From positions 88,014,903 to 88,078,902 of the forward strand of contig OX235262.1 in NCBI GenBank assembly GCA_944472135.2: a DNA stretch of 64,000 nucleotides. Direction: 5' to 3'. This DNA is from Trichobilharzia regenti (lineage: Eukaryota > Platyhelminthes > Trematoda > Strigeidida > Schistosomatidae). How positions within the stretch are numbered: the stretch's first letter is position 1; each line of letters begins with the position of its first letter. This document shows, one piece after another, positions 1-12,879 of this stretch. The notes beneath the pieces are model-generated. The model saw nothing but the letters and a program-made list of their open reading frames with translations, ran no database searches and was not told where the DNA came from. A program made the translations under genes and the position numbers.

Positions 1-171
1 TGAAAATGTTGTTTTCAAGTATTTAGTCTTCATTAGGTTTTCAGCAGGTTGTTATGAACATTCGAATAATTTGACGTACTTTTATTTAAATATACTCCTT
101 TCACGAGTCAGTTTATAGGAGTTTGATTCGCTTCAAGATCACTGACTGATATCATTTAGCAAACCATTAAA

Positions 172-545
172 AACCATGGAGTAGTGGACAGTTGTTTCTT
201 CCTTGTACTGTACTCTTAATCAGTACACCCCCACTAGGGTTCGGAGTCAGGACCATCTCGTTTCAAGTCGTGATCGTAGACCATCCAGCCAATGGGACGC
301 AACACAGTGGCCCATGAATCCCAAATTCTACCAATTCGTGAATTTAGTGCGATCATCAGTCAATGTTACCAGCGGGTATTAGTCCTCACTACCAACCTGG
401 TGGACCACACTAGTCACAACTTCTCCCTAGAACTTCCAGTAGCCAGCACTACCGAGCATAGGATTAATTTGCGACCGGGAGGTCCTAGATTCGAATCCTG
501 TTGAGTGCTTACCGCTGAATGGTTGAAATAACATTGCAGTATTTG
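172..545. repeat. Composite of SM-alpha-like SINE remnants
   Basis: The left part (about 172-290) resembles the 3' half of an SM-alpha-like element on the minus strand. The right part (about 440-560) reads on plus with a tRNA-like B box (GATTCGAATCC near 489) and then the family's conserved GGTTTTTAATGGTTCTC-type segment. The 70-codon open frame over it has no recognisable protein similarity and is treated as chance. The assignment is by similarity to better copies at 25.2 and 58.0 kb. Confidence 0.5.
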
Positions 546-769
546 TTGGTTTTTAATGGTTCTCAAGCTGATATCGAGATGTCATTAAACTTGAAATGCC
601 CTTTTTTGGCTTACTTTTATTTTATACTTTTACATAATCAGCTGATAAATGAGAGTGAGAGACTGTATCTGACGTTTTCATCATAACAAATACACACTCA
701 CGCTACTATCTATTTTATTTTTTTGTGCTCAATTTTCTGCATTTGATTATTCTGAAATAAAACCTATAG

Positions 770-1080
770 GGTGTTGAAATCCGTTAAAGTACTAGACAGC
801 TGGCTTGTCTTGCTTGGACTCATCATCAGTACACACTCATGATCCCGTCGGGAATTCCACACCTTTCGAATTATTAGACGAGCCAGTTGTACATTCAGCT
901 ACTGGGTCATAATCCATTGGCTCATGAATTCAAGCTGCTGCCTATTGGCGATGTGTGGCACCACAGACAGTCGGTGTCAGCGTCAAATTTGGGGGCCCAC
1001 TAGTCTTGACTTCTCAGAGAAATTTCAGGCGATTTCATCCTTCAGTCAGTTGCTACTGGGCACTTAATAAACTTCCAAGT
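770..1080 (-). repeat. SM-alpha-like SINE, degenerate, minus strand
   Basis: Read on the minus strand, the block near 795-830 gives a hammerhead-like element (CTGATGATGAGTCC, later CAGCTGTCTAGTAC) related to other SM-alpha-like copies in the window. The GAAA of the catalytic core is lost, so no ribozyme activity is expected. The tRNA-like half is heavily mutated. Confidence 0.45.
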
Positions 1081-1807
1081 GTTTGAATGAAGGTATCTGA
1101 GTGATCTCAAGCTCTCCGATACTCTTTGATATTCACTGCTTGTCTAACTGATGTCAGCGTGTGAATTAGTCCACTTCTCAGCAAAATCACTGTGCAATAG
1201 AATGACGTTTGTTTCTTCCCCCTGTAAAGTGAAAGAGTAAAAAATAAACATTGTCAGAATCCATCCGTAAATGACATTAAAATGTATTTCTCATCCAGTT
1301 ATTGTAGCATTTTCTTTTTTTAACTTTCTCTTCATTTTCCTTATTACATATAATGGAAACTGAATCTCCTTAGTGTAGAAAATTCTTCTGCTTTGACATT
1401 AAAGATTTAGGTGTAACTAACTAACTATTTCCTCCTGCTAATGAATGCAAAATTAATTACGATTTCCCCAAAATGTTTTTATGTCAACTGTCTAATTTCT
1501 TTTTCTTTTATTGTTATTATTATTACTACTATTCAAAATTTAATTGTACAGAAATAATTAATGATAGATGTCAGAAAATGAGATATGACAGGTTTGGTTT
1601 CACTTCACTTGTTGACATATTTTCTGAAGTCGCTGACAGGTGTATACAGTGAAATATCTTCTGGTAGTACTGCAAACTGTTTTTTGTAAAACTTCATATG
1701 ACTATTAATTTGTGTTATATTTTCGCATGAAAAGGTATTTAAAAAATAATAAGTCGAAATCATTAGACCTTCTAACGAAATAAATACTAAGGGGTATTTG
1801 TCAAAGT
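1080..1807. other. Intergenic, no gene seen
   Basis: AT-rich sequence with short T- and A-runs and ATT-type microsatellite patches (about 1513-1535). No open frame with recognisable similarity and no clear repeat family was seen. Confidence 0.6.
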
Positions 1808-2032
1808 TAGTGATTGAGTGGTGGAGTATTCTCTAGCCATACGGAGGCCTTGGTTCGAATTTTCGGCTGACGAATTCCTTTATCTCGTCTGGTTTATTAG
1901 CTGTTAGTAGGTAGGTCAGGAAGAGAGAAAAGCCTGAACTTGGAGTTAGGACTTTATTCTATAAAAACGATACCACTGCTAAAATTTCACTTCCTAAAGA
2001 CTCAAGCCTTATGTTTCACTTAGAATACTAGA
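1808..2032 (+). repeat. tRNA-derived SINE (RTE-tailed family), plus strand
   Basis: It has a tRNA-like head with an A-box-like stretch (GTGATTGAGTGGTGGAG at about 1811) and a B box (GGTTCGAATTTTCG at about 1851). The body matches, in order, the inverted copies at 10.2, 23.6 and 38.4 kb. It ends in CAAGCCTTATGTTTCACTT, the degenerate form of the 3' end shared with the window's RTE family. This is a decayed copy of a non-autonomous element. Confidence 0.65.
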
Positions 2033-2284
2033 AGTTAAAGAGGTTTTTGGGGAAGAAAGATGTCTGAAAATAATCTAAGTTGGATAAACTAATACCCAGT
2101 AGATTTTCAGGAGAATTGACATAAATTACTTACACTCTGGACACTGTTTGTCAATAAGGAAAGTGCGGTGTACTTAAATGAATACCAGTTATTCACTCGA
2201 ATAATTCATTAGCTTGAAAAATGAAAGCTTGGTTATCTTTATTGATACGCAGCTATAAAGGTGATATTAACTCATTAATTATCA

Positions 2285-2640
2285 CTAATCTAAGGTGATT
2301 ATACGATACATTCCTTTTTTGAAGTCGTGCCACCACCTTTATCCAGTGAGTGTTAGAGCCTTTCGATAAACAGACCAAATATACTAGTATGATTTCATGA
2401 AAATTTAAAAATATAGGTTTAATTTTTGAATACGCTCTGATATACCTACCAAGCAACATTTTGTGATACTAGTGCAGCAGATGTAACGCAGCTCAAGTAC
2501 ATTACGCCGCCGATATTGCATACATCAGAAAAGTACATAAAAATAAAATTTGTCATTAAATCACTATAATAACGGACCGGGACTCTACAATTAGCAGGGA
2601 TACGCAATTAAGCCACTCGTAAACTCTTTAACTTGGCTTC
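2285..2640 (+). repeat. Unclassified dispersed repeat, copy 1
   Basis: This segment aligns in the same orientation with 40970-41330. Shared islands include a TTTATCC(A/G)GTG(A/G)GT(G/A)TTAG stretch, TTTCATGAAAATT, TGATACAAGTGCA(T/G)CA-like and an ACGACTCTGCAA-like stretch. No coding similarity or tRNA-like promoter was recognised, so the family is not named. Confidence 0.55.
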
Positions 2641-2867
2641 ACATACAAAAAGTGATTTTCACATGACTCTTATTTAAAAAATTATGTGTAGTATAAGCCG
2701 AACGTATTACCATTTGTACCACCGAAACTCGGTCATCTGAAATAATAAATATTAGAGAATACAGTCTATGCTTAGTTTCATTTTGATTACTGCAAGTAAA
2801 AGGTTTTTTTGATTTTAAAGTATTGGTTTGTAGGGATTTGATTGACTGGCTACAGGATTTCATCATG

Positions 2868-2962
2868 AGCTGACATCGGTTAGAAAACCATTGGAAAACC
2901 TGAAGGGATTACTTGACAGTTGTTTTGTCCTAGTTTGGGACTCTTCTTCAGTTTCTTGAATG
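2868..2962 (-). repeat. SM-alpha-like 3' fragment, minus strand
   Basis: CATGAGCTGACATCGGTTAG followed by a TTTTGTCCTAGTTTGGGACT block is the reverse complement of the hammerhead-to-3'-end portion of the SM-alpha-like repeats at 39.7 and 58.1 kb. Confidence 0.55.
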
Positions 2963-4463
2963 AATAAGGTGCACTCAGTGAATACATGTTATTTTTTTAT
3001 ATGAATGGTCTATATAAAAGCAAATGTGTCGTATTCTATTCAATGACCGAAATACAGAATTGAAAGAAAATGTTCCCCCCTGTCTCATAACACCTAATGA
3101 AAACACATTCAGTAAACATATGCAGCCTAATCTGGGTTCAAAAAAGGCCATTATGGTTTTCATCATTAGCAGTTTTGCTTATAACTCGTATTTTTATTTG
3201 GATGCTATTATTGTTATTTGTTACGTCTTGAGTAGCACACAGAACTTCACCAGTATATACAAACTGCTGTTCTCTCCTCTTCTGTGTAACAACCTCACTG
3301 CATGACTCCCCAAAAGCTTCATTTCTTCTTCACATGATTGTTTTACTAAATTATGAACTGCACAAAACTTCTGAGTACATGAAGTACAGATCTGTGGTAT
3401 TTTGAGAAGTACTCTCAATTGTCAATGAATTTAATATACTGAGAATTCAAATTACTTCATCATCTACTTCTATGTTTTGATTACTAATAAATATTTTCAT
3501 TACTTAAATGTATTGTGTTAATTTTATATTGCAGCTGAATTATTTTTAAAAATATTACTAACAATATACATCCTGACTATTGACTTCAGTGACTGATATC
3601 TGTCAGCGTTTGGATTTCTTAAGTATAAGCCTTGACGCTGTTGTAACTTTTATTTTGATAGCGTCTTTTGAAGATGATCATAAGTGTTGCGTCTCTTTCT
3701 ATTTGGCTGGTTTTCTTTCCACTGATGCTCAAATTTAGTTTTCATTGATATAAAAATAGAATTTAGACACTTTGATAGAGTATAGATCCGTTATAGATTA
3801 AATTTATTCGATAAGACCACACAGTTGTTATACAGTATTATTTGCTTTTTGACGTTTTGAGTATGATTTATTGCTCATAATCATAACAGAAACCTGATAT
3901 AATCGAAGCTGCATCTTTCTGTTCATGATTAGTCATTGTTGTGATAGTAAAGTAGTACTTGTATATCGATTTGAAGTTCAATGGAATGTATATTTCAAAT
4001 TCGTCTTGATATTACTTTAAAATTATATGAAAATGATTGACAAAATGTTGTAAGTCAGACTGTAATATATTCTCCACCACATGAAACATAACCTCAGCAT
4101 TCTAGAAATATTTGTCAAACTCTTTATTAAGGATTTTTATTTGTATAAAATACGTAATTAGGCTTATTTATAGTCAACTTTTATTTCTTTTTTAAATTAG
4201 TACAGAAATCAGAACTAGAACGCATTCTAAGCCTAATCTAAACTGACGTTACAAAACATGTTTTCAAGTTTCCTTGAAGCACACAACTAACTACAGATTG
4301 GACACATTTACCGCATCGCATTTCAGCTATAAATATCCACTAGTTAGATGAAAAATAAACGGATGGTGAAGAGTAGTGATGTACAAAAGCTAAAAGTGCA
4401 AAGGTATGATTTCATTCATCTTGACAGACACAAGTGTTTTGATAAAACAACAACAAGGTAAGG

Positions 4464-4494
<31 letters not shown>

Positions 4495-5480
4495 TAAAAA
4501 CGTGCTTCCCACAAGCTTCCGAAGCTTTCTAACCATAATGCCAGTCATACAGTATTTCCCAGCAAGATATATGATTGACAAAAGATTCTTTAAAAAAATT
4601 CAATAATTTCGCATGATTACAATTAGCGAATATGAATTGTGGACTACATAACTATCGCCGTAAGGTGATGAACAAATTAAGTATAATAAAGATAAATAGC
4701 TGTCGCGATTAAGTTAAGTGTTTTGAAGCTTGTTATATTTAAAATCCTTCTCTCCTCAGATGGCGAAAATGCTTATTTAGAAAAAAGAAAGGTATTTCCC
4801 GTTCAATAATTCATAACAGTTTCTGGCTATATGCAGCATAAAGGCTTTACGGGGTTTTAAACGACTAACATATTATTTCCTATCGGCTAGGAAATTACTA
4901 TGCAGTTTGCAGCAGCAGTGGTTTCATATTAAAGACCATGAATAACGCGAAAGAGTGATTAGAAGATACCATGGTAACCTGTGTGGAAAATAAGTAATAA
5001 CTTACACGAGCTTGCCTGTCTAAAACAATTTTGATACAATAAATGAAATCTGATAATTTGTTAAACAAAATACTGTATTTGAATTGGTTTCCAAATGGTA
5101 ATAAGTTAAGAGGTCTAGTAAAAAATCTCCACCAAGATCTATCAGTCATGAACTGCTACTGAATTTACTACATTCTTCGCTGAGCAGTTCATATTTGAAT
5201 CACAGTGGGAGAAAGTTGTTTCATAAGCTTACAGCTATATATATTTTTGAAAGGTTTCAGAGAGCATGTGATCTAATTGTAGGCATAACTGCAGACTGCA
5301 ATTATTACGCTGAAGTCAGAAATAATACTCTTTTGGAATTAAATGTGGTTGTCTACCGTTTCAACCAGCAGTCATTTATTGCAATATTGAAGTCACAATT
5401 ACAATTTCACTGTGAACTAATTTGTAGTAGCTGATATTTGGAAATCAACATGTAATTGCCGTTGTTTTTCAAGTGTTTGT
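2963..5480. other. Intergenic, mostly unassigned; (TA)n tract
   Basis: AT-rich, with no recognisable gene. A (TA)n microsatellite lies at about 4467-4493. The short open frames crossing it encode IYIYIY-type runs and are artefacts. Near 3855-3900 is a motif ending TTGCTCATAATCATA that recurs near 21060 and 38990 and may be a PLE end remnant. The 93-codon frame at 3024-3305 resembles no family I know. Confidence 0.55.
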
Positions 5481-5483
5481 GTT

Positions 5484-5546
5484 CTCTGAACTGGATGGTT
5501 TATTTGCGAAACTTTCATCGCCCTAACAGGTACTTCATACTTCAAA
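5484..5546. repeat. Fragment of PLE-end inverted-repeat sequence
   Basis: GTTCTCTGAACTGGATGGTT and the following TTTGCGAAACTTTCATCG match the roughly 75-bp arms that bracket the PLE endonuclease fragment at 39.8-40.5 kb. It is a solo degenerate copy with no attached coding sequence. Confidence 0.5.
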
Positions 5547-5832
5547 TTGAAGTGAGCTTTTAGATTTCTCCGCAAGTTTATCAGTCATCTCTCCTGGTGA
5601 CGTTGAACGTGATTGTTTGTTTTGTGTGTTTTCACACCCTCTAGGCTACTTGTATTGGAAGTGGTTGTTTTCTTGACTTGAACTTTGACCCTTTGTGTGT
5701 GAAGTTTCCTTCTTATCGATTGATAAATTTTGTCTATCTCAATGTGTCTATTGATTGACGATTCACTGGAATACCATGCTACTAAAAATTCTCTAGCATT
5801 CTTGACAGAACTGAATGGAATTGAGTTTTGTG

Positions 5833-5884
5833 GCTGACGCCCTCTGTTCCTCTAGATAATTAAGGAAACAATAATAATAATAAT
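5833..5884 (+). mobile_element. RTE-clade retrotransposon, 3' terminal scrap
   Basis: It carries the last codons (GCCCTCTGTTCCTCTAGATA) and the AAT-type microsatellite tail seen at the 3' end of the RTE copies at 27.2, 31.7 and 51.1 kb. Severe 5' truncation is typical of non-LTR elements. Confidence 0.65.
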
Positions 5885-6929
5885 GAATGGTGTCAATGAA
5901 ACGCTGTGTTTACTAGGCTCATTTTCTAAACGTTTTGAAAATGCTGCTACGAATTTGCTGATGGAATTGGACGAAGAGCACTTTGGATCTTTAAATCTTG
6001 TATCAAACAATAATGCTTTAGTTCACATACCTTCATTTATTATATTACTTGAAGTTTCTACAGAATGAATTAGCACCTTGTAATAAGAAACTTGCTAAGA
6101 GTTTTGTATTGTGTATAAGCGCATTTTTCAGAATAAGGCTTTCATTATTATTATTATTCATTGAACACTGCCAGAATACTTTCTATGTTTTACTTTCATT
6201 AATTTATAATAAAGGCAAATACGGTTTAAATATTTTGGTGGTTACCAACAAAGCTAATGTGTATTTCGTATACTGGCGTAATTGAGTTGACATCAGAAAC
6301 GGTATAAAATTCTTATATTGCATCATGAATTTAGAAGTACATTACGATTTAATAAGTTTGTTGATAATTCAATTCAATCTTATCTTTGTAGCCATGATTC
6401 TACCTTATACTCTATATTCTTCATATTTAGTTTCTAGCTTTAGAGATTTTTCAGCCAAAATGCATCAGTCAAAAGATAAGATTTATCAGCAGTACATAAA
6501 GAAACGCTCATCAGCATAAAATTTGACGTCGGAGAAGGCAAATGATTCAGCGTAGTGGAGATACATGGAAGAAGTAAAGGGATAACAAAGAAACACTATG
6601 TGAAGGCCAGAAGTAGGAGGTCTGTGCAAATAGGGATTCGAAGATAAGGTTTACATAATTTGGTTATATAGAGATACCAATTTCTAAATAAACATCCCTT
6701 CACCAAGTCTTCGTCTTCTACCGTTACAGTATGGCTTAGTACAAGTAAGCTATTAGGGTTCATACTACTGATGAAAACATCTCATCTGACATGATAATGA
6801 TCATTATCATATTCTTTTGGACTTATCGTAAAAGGTAATTTAAATGAAATGAGGATTTAAAGAAAGATATACACTTAAGACGCAGATATTATCACGTGTC
6901 AGTGACTTTTGAAAAAACAGCTTTTAAAA
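5885..6929. other. Intergenic, no gene seen
   Basis: AT-rich sequence containing three chance open frames of 61-78 codons without recognisable similarity, signal peptides or conserved motifs. A short palindromic ATGATAATGATCATTATCAT lies near 6791. Confidence 0.55.
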
Positions 6930-7678
6930 TTAGATCATTCCTTCCTAAAGACACATGGAGTGACCTTTGCTTCAATTTCAACAGCGTCTGCCCAAAGAGA
7001 TACAAACGAACGCTGGTGTAAACGCTTCTCTCTAGAGCGAAGAGAATATGTTCACCAAACAAACTAGACAGTGAACTAATGCTTCTTGAAAGATGCTTGA
7101 GAGAAAATGTTTACCCACAAAGTTTCATTACCACATATGGCAAGAACGAAATCAAGAAGTTTGATACAGTTACAGCCAGTAAGAAGCCTATTTTTATCAA
7201 ACTTGACTACAAGGGGGGGGGCGACATTATGAGAATGGTAAATGAAAGATTAAACGCAACCCTATCTAGGACGAGTCCTGCATCATTATCAGTGTCTCTA
7301 CCCCAAAAAACCTCCTCACTGGTGCAATCTAAAATTGACAAGTACCCTTCACATGTTACCTACAACTGTGTATACCAATTCACATGTATCTGAGGAAGCA
7401 GTTACATTGGAAGAACAGAGAGGAGGGCCTACGTCAGATTCTGCGAACATGTAACAAAGAGCTTACGGTTAAAGGGACCGAAATGTTTAAGCTCTTCAAA
7501 CGCCAAACACCTGATTGACACAGGAAACCGAGTAGATGCGCTGAAATCATTCAAAATAATTAACAGACTAAGTACCTCAAGTCTTCTCAGGTTTGCTGAA
7601 GCTATAGCAATAAAACGATTGAAGCCTGACTTATGTGTCCAAAAAGAATCCGTTGTTAGGTCTCAAATACCCTTGTAA
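6930..7678 (+). pseudogene. Penelope-like element: RT tail and GIY-YIG endonuclease
   Basis: This is the C-terminal part of a PLE polyprotein, the RT plus endonuclease used for retrotransposition. From about 6985 it encodes the post-RT segment (CPKRYKR, SRAKRICS, then a helical linker). The GIY-YIG module follows at about 7355-7415, with CVYQFTC, then SSYIGRT and an R..EH helix. The end has the characteristic AEAIAIKRLKPDLCVQKE motif (about 7595-7650). An in-frame TGA (7391-7393) sits in the zinc-binding linker between the C..C pair and YIG, and further breaks lie upstream, so it is inactive. The relatedness is to schistosome Cercyon-type PLEs, inferred without a search. The RT palm is missing. 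Confidence 0.85.
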
Positions 7679-8140
7679 CTCACTTCTTAGTAACTCTTTG
7701 TTTTCTAATTTTGTTAACTTATCTTTTCACTCCCCTCCCCCCTATATTTTTCTCTTGACTCTATTAAGAGATAATTTTTTTGATTTTCTGAGTTCTGCTC
7801 ACTGTATTACATCATCGACTTCTCATCTGACCTCATATGCACCGAAATTTCGATGTTCTCTTACCTAATTACGTAACTATTACTAATTTTTTTTTTTACC
7901 ATCCCAGCAACATAACAGTTAATCTTTTTTTTTTCAAGAAATTTTGCTCTAACAAGATACATTTATGTCTTAACACTTTAGACACCCTGTAAATTGCAAC
8001 TCCTTTTTTCTTTATGGCGCCCTGACAATATGCTTGCTAATGGACAAAAGTTTGTTAAAATTGTACACTTTTTTATTTTATTAAAGAATTCAGGTTGTAC
8101 GCAGGTGATGAGAACCAACGAAATAAAATGGATCCAGATT
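7679..8140 (+). repeat. Probable PLE 3' non-coding end
   Basis: This pyrimidine-rich, non-coding stretch follows the PLE stop codon. It ends with GTGATGAGAACCAACGAAAT (8105-8124), which recurs almost identically 0.37 kb downstream of the PLE tail at 44.95 kb. That makes it likely to be the element's own 3' region. Confidence 0.5.
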
Positions 8141-8566
8141 ATTCTACGTCAATGTTTCTTCTTTCTCTGTTCAAACTATAAAAGGGAATCACTGTGTGAA
8201 ATTACATACTTACCAATTAAACAATTTTGAATCACACTCAAGTTGTGTACAGTTCACAAGGAAGAATAATTTAAGCGAAATAAACCAGAGGAATAAAATT
8301 AAATTTTAACAAAGAACATAAAAATATGTTTTAAAATGTAGGCTTTTGCCAGAACTTAGTGTCAATCACTATTTAAACCTCTTTCACATGTTTGTCATTA
8401 GAAAAATCGCTACCGTTGAAGAAGTTACTAAAACCTAGTGACAATAACAAGACATCTATACTTCTTGCCTACACTGCATCATTCGGTTATTTTGAAATGA
8501 AATCTGAAGCTATAAGAATATGTAGAGTAGAGATCATTGTCTAACTACGGGCAAAAAAGATAAGGA

Positions 8567-9108
8567 TGCCGAAAAAAAGAAGTTGGAAAGTTTGGAAATC
8601 TTTTGCACTCAACATTAAAAACAAAATTCGGATTTTCAACACAAATGTTAAGTCAGTCAGTTCTTGTATATAGGTCAGAAACTTGAAGTGCTAAGAAAGT
8701 CATTTCCAATAGGCTAGAGACTTTTATCAGGAGCTGTTTTTCTCCATATGAAGATTAGGTGGTCAGAAAAAATTAGCAACGAAAAACCATGAGAACGAAT
8801 CAATCAAGAACTTGTTGCTCAGCAAATATGTAGAAGAAAATGGACGTGGATTCGACACATGCCAAGCAGATCGTCGAATGCCATTTTGACACAGGCAGAA
8901 CCTCGAGTAGAACCGAAATGGGAAACAACGGGTTGTTCACGGATAGGAGGTTGACATGTAGGAGATCGTGTGAGGAGGTGATGAGGAACTATGGGCAACC
9001 GTGTGATCAGCTAAAGATGACTGCAGAGAACAGGTTGAAGTGGTGGTGTCCTGTTGAAGCCCTCTGTTCATCTTGGAATCATAGGGAATGATGATATTAA
9101 TGTATATA
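8567..9108 (+). pseudogene. RTE-clade retrotransposon, 3' part, decayed
   Basis: It contains the C-terminal RT portion: a KNKIRIFN-type motif near 8620, a degraded SVLLYGSETW equivalent near 8650, KWTWIRH near 8837, and the terminal RSCEEVMR...EALCSSWN block (8962-9085). These match the intact frame at 27.2-28.1 kb. It has many frameshifts and ends near the degenerate AT-rich tail. Confidence 0.75.
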
Positions 9109-9179
9109 ACTTTAGTTGTGTTGCATTTTCAAGTGCTCATATGCAGGGATCTGAATAAAAGTTTTATTGTGAACTGACT

Positions 9180-9480
9180 TCTCCCAGTGAATCAGGTAGT
9201 ACTGGACAGCTGTTTTGTCCTGGATTAGAACTATTCAGAGGTACACACAAAGGACCCTATCTGGAAGTGAATCCATAAGCTTCGGATTACGAGTCAGACC
9301 CATTAGATATCCAGCTGCTGGAGCAAAGTCCAATATCCTACTTATTCTAATTCCTCTACAACCAACCAATGTCACTGGTGATATATTGGGTCTTACTCTT
9401 TCTGACTTGTCGTTAGAACTCCAGGTAACCTGATGCTGATGTCAGTCACTAGTGAGCATTCGAATCACAGCTTGACAAAC
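9180..9480 (-). repeat. SM-alpha-like SINE, minus strand
   Basis: AGTACTGGACAGCTGTTTTG is the reverse complement of the canonical CAGCTGTCCAGTACT segment of this family. Farther right is tRNA-like sequence with CATTCGAATCACAG. It is heavily mutated. Confidence 0.5.
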
Positions 9481-10195
9481 GGTATTGATTCTTATTTTAA
9501 GGAATCTGTGATAAAGATTAATAGTTCTTACGCTCAGATAAACATTTTAATGCTGAATATGACAGTCACATTTATAGCCTTTGAACTAGACTGGATAGTT
9601 GTTACCCATTAAATGATATATAGTTTTATTACCTGGAATATATTTGCATAAATAAACGACAAAATATTCTTCAGGTATTGGTATAACAAATTTTTTTTGT
9701 TGATAAAATGTGTTTTTGTCTGCACTGAAGCCAAAAAAAGAATGGAGATGAAATGAAAGATAAATAAATTATTTTTACCTTATTAGGAACAAATTGGTTC
9801 ATAATTTTGTTTTCAGTAAAATCAATACGATAGATGAATTTTCTTGTGATTTAAGACTATGTAAATCAGTTAGGACAATGACCACTTTGTATGAGAGATT
9901 AAAGACATGCAAATTTGATTTCGTAAACATTATCTACAATTTGTAGAATAAATAGGCAAATAAAAACCCTTCAAGTATTCAAGATGAATTTATGTGATTA
10001 TGATCCGTTTGAAAAGAAGGATATAACGGACAAATGGCGTTTGTAATTACATTTGCCGAGAGGATGAATATCCTGTATATCCTACGCTGATTATCTTTTT
10101 TTATTGACACTCACCATTCTGAGTTGTAAGTTATACGAGATTTAAGAAACTGTAAACAAGGTAATAAACAGACATTTGCAAATAATCTAAGTCGA
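9481..10195. other. Intergenic, no gene seen
   Basis: AT-rich sequence with no recognisable open frame or repeat family. Confidence 0.55.
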
Positions 10196-10199
10196 TCGT

Positions 10200-10420
10200 G
10201 TTTATTTTAATTTTATTTCTTACGTTCAAAGGGTTTCAAGTCAAATCTTAGAAGTTTCGGTAGCAGTGACTTTAATTTTTACGGGATGGGGCTGCTAGCC
10301 TTAAGCTCAACCTTTTCGTTTTATCAGGCTTACTACTAGCTTAGTGTCGGCTGGGGCCTAACATCAAACCACGTGAGTGGTCAGTGAGCGTCCTACTGCT
10401 GAACCACAAAGTCATTTGTC
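10200..10420 (-). repeat. tRNA-derived SINE (RTE-tailed family), minus strand
   Basis: Read on minus, a tRNA-like head (near 10420-10360) leads into a conserved body containing AGCCCCATCCCGTAAAAATT (about 10297-10278). It ends near TTGAAACCCTTTGAACGT, which corresponds to the RTE-like 3' end. It matches the copies at 23.6 and 38.4 kb. Confidence 0.65.
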
Positions 10421-11520
10421 ACCAGATGGGTTAAAATGAAATACATTCGTAAATATAATCAATAAAGGAATCAAAAGAAATTGAGGTAATCTCTTAAGAA
10501 GCGTTTCATGATATTGTGTATGTTCCCTGCACATAAAAATTATCCATTCGGACAAAAATAGTAAAGAGGAGGTGAATAATAGGCATAACCAGTGATGAGA
10601 AAATGGGAAATTTTCGGTTATGTGACATAATTTTTCTCATCCTGAACATAATTTAAGCGACATTTTACCTTTTTGCCCATTATTAGACCCCTTTTTCACC
10701 GACCCAGTTTACTATTTCATAGAATTCATCCATTTGCAATCGTTTTTATGCTCATTTTAAACCAGGTTTTGCATATTATAATATCATTCTCACCATCTGT
10801 CTAAAATCGTGCCCATTTTAATCATTATTTAACTACTCTATGATCATTAACATCAAGAACTGTCAACAAAATAAACCTATTAAAAAAAATAAAAATATTC
10901 AGCTTTTCTCAGGCGCACATTTATATATGTATTTAACCTACTAATGTTCAGCTAATCTATTAATAAAAAACTGAATAATTACGATGAAGGCACCTTAAAC
11001 ACTTGATGTTAACATTCATTTATCGATTTAACTGCACTATTTTTTGGTACTATCAATTTACAGTAATAATAATAATAAATTTTTAATTATTCTGCACTAA
11101 AAGTATATATAATATACATAATTTTCAGCCTAGTTTGCTGCATATATAATATTATATCTTCATCCAAGATCATCATGTTAAATGGCAATCTGAAGTATTT
11201 CATATGTAACAGTACTGTTCAATCTGAAGTACAAAAATGATTCCTTGTGTTATTTTTATTTCATCATGGAAATATGCGCAGCAGTAGGCTGAAAGCTTAT
11301 AAAAAATCTGCATATGAACATATCGTGACCTGTGGATATAATTGAATAGTTACAACAAAAAAGAAATAGGGGAAATTTTATTCATTGCGCCAGGTGGAAA
11401 TTCAAGTAGCTCAATCATACATAAAGATACTGTATACAGGGATCTCGTGATGTCATTACAACAGGCATTATCATGCAGCTTGCTAACATTTTCAGGTTAC
11501 GCAAAGTTGTACATTATATA
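10421..11520. other. Intergenic, no gene seen
   Basis: Very AT-rich sequence with scattered AAT microsatellite patches (11061-11080). No gene or clear element was identified. The sequence around 10620-10700 contains several CCCATTTT-like words but no definable repeat unit. Confidence 0.5.
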
Positions 11521-12565
11521 ATTATTATTATATTATTGTTTACTTTAATTCCTAGAGGAACATGAGGTTTCAACAGCACATCCCCACTGCATTCAGTTTT
11601 CTATCAACGTTTTCACCCGGCTCCACCTCTCTCAGAATCTTTCATCTCCTCTTCGCATGGCCTCCTCCGTGTCACTCCCGCACTGACGACCAACTCGCTG
11701 CTTCCCATTCGGGTTCCACTCGAGCGATGGTCTGGCGTGTGATGTCACTCACTTAATGGTTTTCTCAGAGTATGCCCAATCCATCTTCATTTCTTCCTGC
11801 ATATTCGTTGCAAAATTGGTTACTAATGGGTTGGTTCACCCCCAGAGATTTCTGTTGCTGATCTTTTCTGATCTTGAGTAGCAGTGGGCGAAGACAGCTG
11901 TTGATGAAGGTCTGTAGTTTGTTCGAAGTGCCTTTCATGACATGGCGCCAAGTCTCTGATCCGTATACTAAATAGCACTGACCTCACATTGGAGTTGAAA
12001 ATTCGGATCTTATTTTTGATGGTGAGTGCTGCTGATCTCCACACAACTTGAGAGCAATGAAAGCTTGTCTTGCTTTCCCCATCCTCGATTTTATATCTTC
12101 ATCATTTCCGCCTGCAGATGAAACGATGCTTTTCAGGTAGGTAGGTATAGGAGGTTATTCCTTTTAAATTTTTCCCATTTATGCTGATTGTTGTCTGCTG
12201 TTGTTGCTGCTGGCCAAAAATCTTCACCACTTACCTCTGTTTTCTCTATGTTCACCTGAAGTCCTATCTTGTCTGGATGCTTCTTCTGCCAACTTGTGTG
12301 CTTTTCACTTGCATATCTTGCAGTTTGTGTGAAATCAGACGTATGTCATCATCGGTAAAATCCAGATCCTTCAAGTTTTTCGTGTGGGTCCATTTATGCC
12401 TGTTTCCCCGCTGCCCACTAACCGTCTGTCGCATTACCCAGTCTACCGCCGGAAATCAGGAAAATCATTAGAGATAGTAGGCAGGTAGCCAGCTTGTCTT
12501 ACTCCCGTTTTCACTTCGAAGGATTCCGTGAGTTTCCCGTTGTGGATTACTTGACATACAGAAAG
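11521..12565 (-). pseudogene. RTE-clade retrotransposon, 3' half, minus strand
   Basis: Its 3' end is the ATT-rich tract at 11521. On the minus strand it runs from the palm region (GVRQ-like near 12500, SDDDIRL near 12340) through KNKIRIFN (about 12020-11997) to the terminal domain. It is colinear with the copy at 27.2-28.3 kb but has frameshifts and stops. The catalytic FADD box is altered. Confidence 0.8.
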
Positions 12566-12879
12566 TTGTAAATGCAAACTGTTAAGTAAATTATTTCCCG
12601 TTAATAGTTTTTATTGATAAGAAATCGCTTTTCAGTTACAGTTATTCCCCTGAGTTTTTTTCTTGATTACAAACACTTAAATCTGAACGATTTATGATCA
12701 CTTATTCACTTTCAGAATAAAAGTAAGTTTCAGAGTCTCATAAAGTTATCGTAGTACAGCATTCGACAGCATACATAAAAATCACATCCAATTTATTCGA
12801 ACTACTATCGGACATCTGAATAGTTGATTTACGCATAAGATGTAGTACGAAATTCAGAAAATGCTTAGATGTGGTGAAG

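Noticed and set aside
3024..3305. 93-codon frame as a small gene
   Set aside because: No known motif, no conserved neighbour, and an opposite-strand frame of similar length overlaps it.
4390..4606. Frames with IYIYIY runs on both strands
   Set aside because: They are read through a (TA)n microsatellite.
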